Positions 1-18,500 of a stretch of 64,000 bases of DNA are shown here, piece by piece. Source of the DNA: Nannobrachium achirus (Eukaryota; Chordata; Actinopteri; Myctophiformes; Myctophidae); contig OY997651.1 of assembly GCA_963921795.1 (NCBI GenBank), positions 40,591,356-40,655,355 of the forward strand. Direction: 5' to 3'. Below the pieces are notes generated by a model, which was given only the letters and a program-made list of their open reading frames with translations, ran no database searches and was not told the origin of the DNA. How positions within the stretch are numbered: position 1 is the stretch's first letter; the number at the start of each line of letters is the position of its first letter. The translations under genes and the position numbers were made by a program.

Positions 1-312
1 ACTCAGTAAATATATAGGTTTATTGCTTTCTTCCTATGGCAGAGGTCTTCAACGTTTTTAGGCCAAGGGCCCCTTATCTGAGAGAGAGATAAAAATAGCC
101 GATCTTCAAATGTTGAGAGCTCGTAGAGCTGCTATTTTTGTCTATAAAGTTAGCACATGCTTTATGTGATGGACAGCCGAGGTGCAACACTTATCGAACT
201 AATCTTGCTTGTGACACTGTTCTGTTGTACGTCAAAGTATAAAAGTTAATCAGACTAATTGATTTACATGATTATTAAAAACAAAATATTCGATGTGTTT
301 GCGTTTATATTA

Positions 313-704
313 AGGCTGGGACTTTAACTGGTTAATTGCGATTAATTAATTACAGAAAATTAACGCGATTAAAAAAAAATACGCATTTTAATCGCACCTA
401 GTTTTTGCACCACAGAACCTTCAGTTTTGGGCATACCGATCATAGCGATGCACCAACCAAGAAGAGACAACAAACGCAAAGGGAGAAGTAGCCGATCAGA
501 GCGATTTGCTTGGCCCAGTGGATGCAAAATTTAGATTTAAGAAACTCACTTGTTGATTCACTCATACAACAAAATGTGTTTTACTTGAAAAAAATGCTTC
601 TCAGGTCAAATAACGATGTGCGATTAAAATGCGATTAATTGCAATTAATTAATCACAGAGCCTGTAATTAATTAGATTAAAATGTTTAATCGCATCCCAG
701 CCCT
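313..704. mobile_element. Short inverted-repeat element in gene A 3' region
   Basis: The ends AGGCTGGGAC and ATCCCAGCCCT are inverted and the interior is rich in ATTAATTAAT and GCGATTAA blocks. The paralogous stretches near 62302 and 63662 run straight from GTGTTTGCGTTTA into the following AT-rich text, so they represent the empty site. A non-autonomous DNA transposon is likely; the family is unassigned. Confidence 0.6.
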
Positions 705-938
705 AGTTTATATATATATTTTCAATTCCAAACAAGCGCTTCTCGATTATTTGATTAATATAAAAAGTAATTGGTAGATTAAGTGCTAGGAAGATAATCA
801 ATAGTTGTAGCCCTAATGCATATAGTGTGGTTGGTTGACCTACTTGGTGAAGTTCATAGACTGACACTGCAGGCTCACACAATTTATTTTATTTTATTTA
901 TAATATGAGTGATACCGTATCCTATGCTTTTGACCTAC

Positions 939-8809
<7,871 letters not shown>

Positions 8810-8880
8810 CCTTTCCTGAGATAAATGACTCTGAAAAACCTTTTCTACTTCCTATGCAGTGAGCTATAACTAGTGTACTG

Positions 8881-8999
<119 letters not shown>

Positions 9000-9473
9000 C
9001 GCGCGCGTTGGGTAGAGGTACACTATTAATCACCTGCCAAGTCACAGCTACCTCACCCTGCTGCTTGTCACTACACTGAAACCCATGGTAGACTACTGTC
9101 ATCTAACAGCATGGCTCCCACACTTCCATCTACCAATATTACTAAATGATATAGCCGTACATTTATCTTTTATTTTCCTACATCTCACAGCTGATCATAG
9201 CACATAGGCTGGTAGAATTCATACAGTTCCATTGTTATGTTTCCTTTCTTTTTTGTCTTATTATATCAACAACAAACAGGACAACAAACAAGTTACTCTC
9301 AAACTTCACAAAGAGCATGTGATTAGTGATCACACTTACTGCACAACCCAACGCAAACCCAAATTTCATATACATCCCACGTCCCCTGCACCGTTGCTAT
9401 AGGCAACCAGACTATTGTTCTAGTCTTAAAGTTTTCTGAGAAATCTTTTATGTCACCTAAAGAGAGTCTGTTT

Positions 9474-9604
9474 TCATTTCACTTTTTTTCTGTAAACTTT
9501 TATAAAAATAGCAAATGCACAACAAAAAAATGAACACAATAAAGCAAACAACACAGTAACACATATAATGGATATGTATACTTTAGTAGTGCAGTTGTCT
9601 GTGC
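9474..9604 (-). CDS. Orphan transmembrane exon with short tail
   Basis: Following an AG at 9606-9605 a phase-1 frame of 42 codons plus stop reads GTDNCTTKVYISIICVTVLF, a hydrophobic run rich in Phe and Cys, and ends KVYRKKVK and TGA. It looks like the TM exon of a short-tailed receptor. No Ig exon of its own is seen upstream, and the paralogous block near 52370-52450 lacks it. It could be chance or a relic. Confidence 0.3.
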
Positions 9605-10142
9605 CTTGTGAGTAGACAAAAGTAGATACCGGTATGACAACAGTTAAGGACACGTGTGGTTGGATGTGCATCCTGCTGTGGTTTGCACATCTCTTCTCTG
9701 CCTGGCCATGATATCCTGTGTTGTCAGCACTGTTGTGTATAAAACAAAAGAGAAATCTAAAATACGTTAACAAGCTTTGTATCTATCTGTCAAGTTATTG
9801 CATAGTAGTATTTGTTTTGATCACTTTTTGAATGTATTAAAAATGTATATGCCCGTTTTGACCAACTCAACACAGTGATTGCTGTCAAAACAGCCCAAGT
9901 GCCATCGATTCCCATAATGTTACAATATAAAATGCAACATTCAAAATATATATTACTTCAATGCTGGTACAGTCAGCAACCAGAGGAAAAACAACATGAT
10001 ACACAAACATGTATGTTTAATTGGATGTACAGTATACCGGTAATTTCATTTAGTTATGTCTTGGAATCTATTTGTGTTGCTTATTTGTATCAAGGTATGC
10101 ACAGCTGCAGTGGCTGTACGTCCATGAAGGCCCCCCTGGTTG

Positions 10143-10143
<1 letters not shown>

Positions 10144-10228
<85 letters not shown>
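10144..10228. repeat. (CTGT)n microsatellite
   Basis: About 21 tetramers. The paralogous block upstream of gene B has the same tract, shorter, at 54318-54360. Confidence 0.96.
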
Positions 10229-10229
<1 letters not shown>

Positions 10230-10614
10230 CAGTGTGCGTCCAGCCTCCATCCATCCATGTTTTGTATAAATCTTAAGGAGAGTTCTAAATTAAAATATGA
10301 ATGGTGAGTTGTGAGGCATACTGCAGACTCAAAACAATTTGATATGCATGACATTGTTCTTGAGAGGCTAAGAGATGTGGAGGGAGTTTACACAACATCA
10401 GTATGATGGGCCATTCAACTGCAGCAGCTGAATGGAATGTTTGGATTGGGGTCTGGTGCAACGCACAGGTTCTGAACCTGGTGAGAGCAGGAGAGGACCT
10501 GGTAAGACGTAGGAGGAGCCCGGCCAGGAGTCAACCCATAGAGCCTAGTTCTTCCACGCGCCAGAATGGCTCCCCAATCCTGGCAGAGTAGTTCCGGTGC
10601 TGCACATTGAGTGA

Positions 10615-10790
10615 CCCTGTCTTTCCCTAATAGGACTGATCGTGGATAGCTACTGGGACGTAAGTCGGGACTTGATCAACCCCGGCTGGGTCACCTGGGC
10701 GAGGGTGTATGATGTTGCGAGACCCGAAACACCCGTCGACCCCAGGCTACATCACTGATGATACGTCCCAGCTGCATCCTTGTGATGTTT
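10615..10790. repeat. Dispersed repeat, copy 1
   Basis: Shares with 20085-20260 the wording GGTAGCTACTGGGACGTAAG-like start, GACTTGATCA, CCCCGGCT, GTATGATGTTGC, AGACCCGAAAC and ATACGTCCCAG. It is probably the 3' part of a retroelement; the family is unassigned. Confidence 0.6.
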
Positions 10791-11234
10791 TTTTTTACAC
10801 TGTTCTGATTTAACTGCTAATTCAAGCACACATCTGATGCACCTTGTTTAGATTCAAAGGTAATTCATAGAAGACATATGACAACATTTTATGTTCTCTG
10901 AAGTACCGTATGTATTTATTTACATCACATCATTTGAACAACATGTAAGCATGAACACTTCATTGAAAAGTAAAGATTAATGAAAATAGTTTAAAGACAG
11001 CAGGTCAAAATATGTACAAACGAGTTGAATATCAAAAAGTAAAATATTTTTTTGATGAATAAAATGAAGATTTGTCCAAAGAGTAGCCTATGTTACGTAA
11101 TAGAATATAACTCAGGCCTATACAATTGGTGGTGGTATTTGGTTTCCCTGCTCTTCTATTGAGACATTTAGATCGTGTCAAAGGTCTCACCTAGACATTT
11201 TGAACTGATGATCAAATTTCAATTCATCCCCTGA

Positions 11235-11312
11235 GCAAGCAGGTCGGCTCTATTAGCTCAATGGTAAAAATGTCAGCTCTTGCACAGGAAACCGTGTTCA
11301 AATCCAGGATAG
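11235..11312 (+). mobile_element. tRNA-derived SINE fragment
   Basis: Reads TTAGCTCAATGGTAAAAA (box A-like) and GTTCAAATCC (box B-like). A diverged relative lies near 31655-31735. No clean cloverleaf forms, so it is not a functional tRNA gene. Confidence 0.5.
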
Positions 11313-11669
11313 AAGAGGAAAGTAGTGGTGCTTTAATGATCATTGTCATTTATAATCATTATTTTTAACTATTTAAATGTAATAAAACAAAAGTCTGTTA
11401 AACATACAGTACACAGTAAACTATAAAATATACAAAATAAAACAATAAACATTTAAAGTATAAAATCGAGTATACATTCTAACAGCTACAAAAAATATAT
11501 TTGATATATGCCTAATAGTAATAATAATCTAAAACCACAATTATCGTGAAAAAATATATTCTGTACTCTATGACTATACAATTTAATGTGCTTGAATGAG
11601 GCAACTGTAAAATAAGGGTGTTATCATTTTCAGTGTGTATGCGCTATCTGTGTTTGTGTGAACTGTGAA

Positions 11670-12050
11670 CAGTGGTGTAAAGTAACATGTACTCAAGTAT
11701 TGTACATTAAGTACAATTTTGAGGAACATTTACTTTATTTGGCATTTACAAATTACTTCTACTGCACTACATCTCAGAGGAAAATATTATACTTTTACTC
11801 CACTACAATTATTACGAAGATTTTGATTATTATTACAAAACACGTAGAAAATAGCAGATCTACATTTTGCAATTTTGAAATGGGACATTCTGCACATGAG
11901 TATTTTTTACTTTTGGTACATTTTGATACCAATACTTTTGTACTTTTGCTGAAGTAAATTTAGAATTCCTGATTTTTACTTGTAACAGAGTATTACTATT
12001 ATTTATACGTTACAGTATTGATACCTTTACCAATCTTTCCACCCCTGTAT
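11670..12050. repeat. Teleost AGTAACATGTACTCAAGTA-type dispersed repeat
   Basis: Begins GTGGTGTAAAGTAACATGTA and goes through TACTTTTACTCCACTAC and TTTTGTACTTTTGCTGAAGT. The same family occurs at about 24430-24830 and, inverted, 38285-38660. Non-coding and non-autonomous. Confidence 0.6.
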
Positions 12051-12098
12051 GCACGTTCACCTGCAGTTCTTGCTGAAGACCCATTTGACTTGAAGCCC

Positions 12099-12454
12099 TC
12101 ATCCCACTGAAAAATAAAAAATAAAACAATCTAGTGATTTATTTTAACCTGAAAGAATCACACCCTTAACACAATATTCCACAATAAAACCAAACAAAAG
12201 CATTGGACATTATAGCTTTAAAAAAAAAATATATATATATACTGTACCATTTTCATAGTCATCAGAGTGATTGATTTGTCCATAAACGCTTGTGTCACCT
12301 AGAGGTAAACAGAATAGCATTAATGTGGTACTTACATGTGGTTAGGTACTTCAATTTAGTTAATGTTATTTTACGATTTAGGAAAAAGGAGCACAAACCT
12401 GACGTTATTACTTCAAAAAAGATACAGTATTCATTGTTTAAAGGTAGTCTAAGT

Positions 12455-12531
<77 letters not shown>

Positions 12532-15500
12532 GCGTGCATGCGTGCGTGCGTGCATTCGTGTGTGCATTCGTGTGTGCACGTGCATTCGTGCGTGCGTGTG
12601 TGTGTGTGTGCGTGCGTGATGTGTGCACGTGTTTGTGTGTGTGGATATAAAAGATATATTCTGATAATCGTAACAAATTCATCCAATCTATCAAAAGATT
12701 GAAGCTATCAGCTTAAAATGTATAATGTTCCCATTCCATTTCTTTAGATTTAAATTAGAACCAGTTATCCTTGTCAGAAGGACTTATCAGAACATGATAC
12801 TGTAATAGAATATGATTGTTTCAAAGACTGACCGTGCTGCAGGGGGAGGTACACGTCTTCCGGATCCCCACTTTGATTGGTCCGCTGGTTTCCAGCCGAG
12901 CTCTGATTGGTTCCCTGAGACTGAACCTGTCTGTAATTAAAAGATAAATATTCGTCAGAAATTAAGTAGAAAACCAGATGGAATATACTGCTGTCATGTT
13001 GATGAATAGACAGAGAAATACTGCTTACCTGGCACAACACGGATCTGTAATTAAAAATATAAAACATATCTTTGAACCTTTAAATTGCTATGAATCAGTA
13101 TCATTTAAGGACAGTCGGTGAGATTGTAATCTTAATTAATCAATTTCATGTTAGTAGTTCTCACCTTTAGACGTTCGGTATCGACACAACAGGAGCAGAA
13201 GGATGGTCATTAACAGTAGACTCACAACCAGAACTCCCACAATCAGTCCCATATGTGAAGAATTCTGATTTGACACTGAAGGACAAGGACAGCAATGAAA
13301 ATAGATTAGAACGGTCAGGGTACTAAAGTATCGTTCGATTTTCAATAGGAATTCAATTTTAAAAAATCATTTTTCTCTCAATTTTCTAATTTTCCAGCTC
13401 CCCATAAAATCAAATATTGGTTCATTTTTCCAATTTTCTAGCTTGCAAAAAAATCAGGAAAATGCTTCAATTTTGCTTCAATTTTTTAAATGTGTGATTC
13501 GTCTTTGTCATTATTTGATTTGGAACCGACAAAGGAAAAACATCTTTAAAAAAGGTATTTTTCATTTTTTACCACATTACGAATATCAAAAAATTGACCA
13601 ATTTTTTAAATTTTCTAGCTTGCAAAAAAATCAGGAAAATGCTTCAATTTTTTAAATGTGTGATTCATATTTGTCATTATTTGATTTGGAACCGACAAAG
13701 GAAAAACATCTTTAAAAAAGGTATTTTTCATTTTTTTTACCACATTACGAATATCAAAAAATGGACCAATTTTTCCAATTTTCTAGCTTGCAAAAACATC
13801 AGGAAAATGCTTAAATTTTTTAAATGTGTGATTCGTCTTTGTCATTATTTGATTTGGAACCGACAAAGGAAAAACATCTTGAAAAAGGTATTTCTTAATT
13901 TCTTACCCCATTACAACAATCAAAAAATGGGCCCATTTTTCCAATTTTCTAGCCCACAAAAAAATCAGGAAAATGCTTAAAATTTGCTCAATTTTTTGAA
14001 TGTGTGATTCATATTTTGGCATTATTTGATTTGGAACCGACAAACAAAAAATAGGCCCATTATTCAATTTTCAAGTCCAGGAAAGAAATCGTCATCATGA
14101 ATGTCACGTGACCACGTGTCAAGTCACATGGTACACAACTTCAAAATAAAAGCTGTAGGCTAGTCTAACATCCAAGTAATAGGATCAACATGCAGGCAGG
14201 CAGGGGGTCCATGAGGGGTTTACAAGGGGGTCCATGGCTGGTTCCCAAAGTGTGGTTTGCGGACCCCCAGGGTTTCTATGGCTGGTTCACAACAGCCTGG
14301 TACACGTACAGCCATGGCTGGTTCCCAAAGTGTGGTTCGGGGACCTCTTGAGGTCCATGACGGATTTCCAAGGGGGTCCATGGCTGGTTAGCAATAAATG
14401 TGGTTCGGGGACCTCTGGGGGTCCCTGAGGGGTTTCCAAAGGGGTCCATGGCTGGTTAGCAATAAGTGTAATTGCGACCGTAGGTCGCTACTTACTATCA
14501 CAGCCTGCACAAACTGTCCGTCTGTCTGTCTGTCTGTCTGTCTGTCCCTCTGTCTGTCACACCTCACACGTCACACTATTGCCCTGCTCATATCTCCGCA
14601 ACCGTTGGCCCGATCCATGCCAAATTTTGCACACACGCTCCTTGCCTGCCAAACTACAACCTCCATGGACCCCCGACCTCCAGGGACCCCCAGGTCCCTG
14701 GGGGACCCCCAGATGTAAAAAATGACCAAATATCCAAAAATGACCAAATGACCACCCCAACGGGGCTGCTCACGGGGAATTCCCGGGGACCACCGACTCC
14801 TGCTGCTCCAGAACGGATGCCAAAGTGGTGGCGCCCCCAGTGGAGGACCCCCTCCACTGCAGCTCACATAAAATGCCGTAACTCGGGCTAGGAGCGTCCG
14901 GGAGAGCCGGGGCCGGTACCTATTCGTCCGCCAAGGCAACGCGGAGACCCCACCCCTCATTTCTCACATGGCCCTCTTCTAGCGCCACCATGAGGCCGAT
15001 TCTTGCTAAACACATTTTTGGACACTGCTCCTACAGATTTTGCCCTAAAATCACGCACATCGGTACACAGTATGTCTACACATTGCCCACACAACTAGGA
15101 ACCAATGGCAGTTACAGCCCTCTTTGTGTATACATGTGACCTACGGTCGCTTATCTCCCGATTAGGGAGTCTTACTGGTAGTGTAATAGGTGAAATAGTG
15201 TAATAGTGCATTACTTGTAATATTGAAATAGCATAAATGTTATTGCGACCGTTATGTCGCAGTTACTATCAAAACCTCGACCAGCTGTGAGTCCGTCCGT
15301 CCGTCCGTCCGTCCGTCCGTCCGTCAGTCAGTCAGTCAGTCTGTCTGTCTGTCTGTCACACGTCACACTTTTGCCCTGCTCATATCTCCGCAACCGTTGC
15401 CCAGATCCATGCCAAATTTTGCACACATACTCCTTGCCTGCCAAACCACAACCTCCACCCATCAATTCACACATGACCCTCTTCTAGCGCCACCATGAGG

Positions 15501-18500
15501 CCGATTCTTGCAAAACAAATTTTTGGACACAGCTCCTAAATTTTTTGTCCTAAAATCACGCAAATCGGTACACAGTATGTCTACACTCGTGTCATCAACA
15601 TGGATCTGTCCCATATAGCGCCACCTTCAGGCCGATTTTTGAAAACACATTTTTGGACACTGCCCTAAAATCACCCTATTAGGGAGTCTTACTGGTAGTG
15701 TAATAGCGCAATAAGGGTAATAGTGTAATATTGTAATAAGTGTAATAATATAATAGTGTCATTGCGACCGTCAGGTTGCAGTTACTATCAAAACCTCCAC
15801 CAGCTGTCAGTCTGTCAGTCAGTCTGTCAGTCAGACTTTCAGTCACACTTTTTCCCTTCTCATAGTGATTTTGGCTGCCAAACCACTACCCCCATTTCTC
15901 CCTCTTCTAGCGCCACCATGAGGCCGCTTCTTGCAAAACACATTTTTGGACACTGCTCCTACAAATTTTGCCCTAAAATCACGCAAAGCGGTACACAGTA
16001 TGTCTACACTGGGTTGACACTGTCCAAGATAGCGCCACCATCAGGGCGATTTTTCAAAGACATTTTTGGACTCTGCTTTTACAGATTTTGCCGTAAAATC
16101 ACGCAAAGCGTAAAATCACAGCAAAGCGTGATTTTAGGATGCCCTGATGGTGGCGCTATCTCGGACAGATCCATGCTGATGACATGAGTGTAGACATAAT
16201 GTGTACCGCTTTACGTGATTTTAGGGCAGAATTTGTAGGAGCAGTGTCCAAAAAAGTATGTGTTTTGCAAGAAGCGGCCTCATGGTGGCGCTAGAAGAGG
16301 GAGAAATGGGGTAGTGGTTTGGCAGCCAAAACCACTATGAGAAGGGCAAAAGTGTGACTGAAAGTCTGACTGACAGACTGACTGACAGACTGACAGCTGG
16401 TGGAGGTTTTGATAAGAATGCACTATTACACTATTTCACCTATTACACTACCAGTAAGACTCCCTAATCGGGAGATAAGCGACCGTTGGTCGCTTATCTC
16501 CACAAAAAGGCCAAAAGTTTGTTTTACCAAAATCGTCCTGATGGTGGCGCTGGATGGGACAGATGCGTTTTGATTACATGACTGTAGAGATACTGTGCGA
16601 TTTGTGTGATTTTAGGGCAAAATCTGTAGGAGCAGTGTCCAAAAATGTGTTTAAAAAAATCGGCCTGAAGGTGGGGCTAAATGGGACAGATCCATGTTGA
16701 TGAGATGAGTGTAGACATACTGTGTAGCGATTTGCGTGATTTTAGGGCAAAGATTGTAGGAGCAGTGTCCAAAAATGTGTTTTAAAAAATCGGCCTGAAG
16801 GTGGCGCTATATGGGACAGATCCAAGTTGATGACATGAGTGTAGACATACTGTGTACCGATTTGTGTGATTTTAGGGCAAAAATTTTAGGAGCAGTGTCC
16901 AAAAATGTGTTTTGCAGAATCGGCCTCATGGTGGCGCTAGAAGAGGGCCATATGAGAAATGAGAGGTGGGGTCTCCGCGCTGCCGAGGCGGACGAATAGG
17001 TACCGGCCCCGGCTCTCCCGGTCGCTCCTAGCCCGAGTTAAGGCATTTTATGTGAGCTGCAGTGGAGGGGGTCCTCCACTGGGGGCGCCACCACTTTTGC
17101 ATCCGTTCTGGAGCACCAGGAGTCGGTGGTCCCCGGGAATTCCCCGTGAGCAGCCCCTTTGGGGTGGTCTTTTTTGCACATTTGGTCATTTTTTACACCT
17201 GGGGGTCCCCCAGGGACCTGGGGGTCCCTGGAGCTCCGGGGGTCCTTCGAGGTTGTAGTTTGGCAGGCAAGGAGTTTGTATGGAAATTTTGGCATGGATC
17301 GGGGCAACGGTGGCGGAGATATGAGTAGGGGGAAAGTGTGACGTGTGACGAGTGACGTGACGGAGGGAAGGACAGGCTGACGGCTGGTGGAGGTTTGGAT
17401 AGTAGAGAGTGTAAAAGTAACTGCGACCTACTACGGTCGCAATTAAACACACTTATTGCTAACCAGCCATGGACCCCCTTGGAAACCCCTCAGGGACCCC
17501 CAGAGGTCCCCGAACCACACTTTGAGAACCAGCCATGGACCCCCTTGGAAATCCGTCATGGACCTCCAGAGGTCCCCGAACCACACTTTGGGAACCAGCC
17601 ATGGCTGTACGTGTACCAGGCTGTTGTGAACCAGCCATAGAAACCCTGGGGGTCCCCAAACCACACTTTGGGAACCAGCCATGGACCCCCTTGTAAACCC
17701 CTCATGGACCCCCTGCCTGCCTGCATGTTGATCCTATTACTTGTTGGATGTTAGACTAGCCTACAGCTTTTATTTTGAAGTTGTGTACCATGTGACTTGA
17801 CACGTGGTCACGTGACATTCATGATGACGATTTCTTTCCTGGACTTGAAAATTGAATAATGGGCCTATTTTTTGTTTGTCGGTTCCAAATCAAATAATGC
17901 CAAAATATGAATCACACATTCAAAAAATTGAGCAAATTTTAAGCATTTTCCTGACTTTTTTGTGGGCTAGAAAATTGGAAAAATGGGCCCATTTTTTGAT
18001 TGTTGTAATGGGGTAAGAAATTAAGAAATACCTTTTTCAAGATGTTTTTCCTTTGTTGGTTCCAAATCAAATAATGACAAAGACGAATCACACATTTAAA
18101 AAATTGAAGCATTTTCCTGATTTCTTTGCAAGCTAGAACATTTGAAAAATTGGTCCATTTTTTGATATTCGTAATGTGGTAAAAAAATGAAAAATACCTT
18201 TTTTAAAGATGTTTTTCCTTTGTCGGTTCCAAATCAAATAATGACAAATATGAATCACACATTTAAAAAATTGAAGCATTTTCCTGATTTTTTTGCAAGC
18301 TAGAAAATTGAAAAAATTGGTCAATTTTTTGATATTCGTAATGTGGTAAAAAATGAAAAATACCTTTTTTAAAGATGTTTTTCCTTTGTCGGTTCCAAAT
18401 CAAATAATGACAAAGACGAATCACACATTTAAAAAATTGAAGCAAAATTGAAGCATTTTCCTGATTTTTTTGCAAGCTAGAAAATTGGAAAAATGAACCA

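Noticed and set aside
13443-13980. Open frames with repeated MLQFFKCVI-type text
   Set aside because: They come from AT-rich tandem units in the palindrome arms and appear mirrored at 18133-18613; not a protein family.
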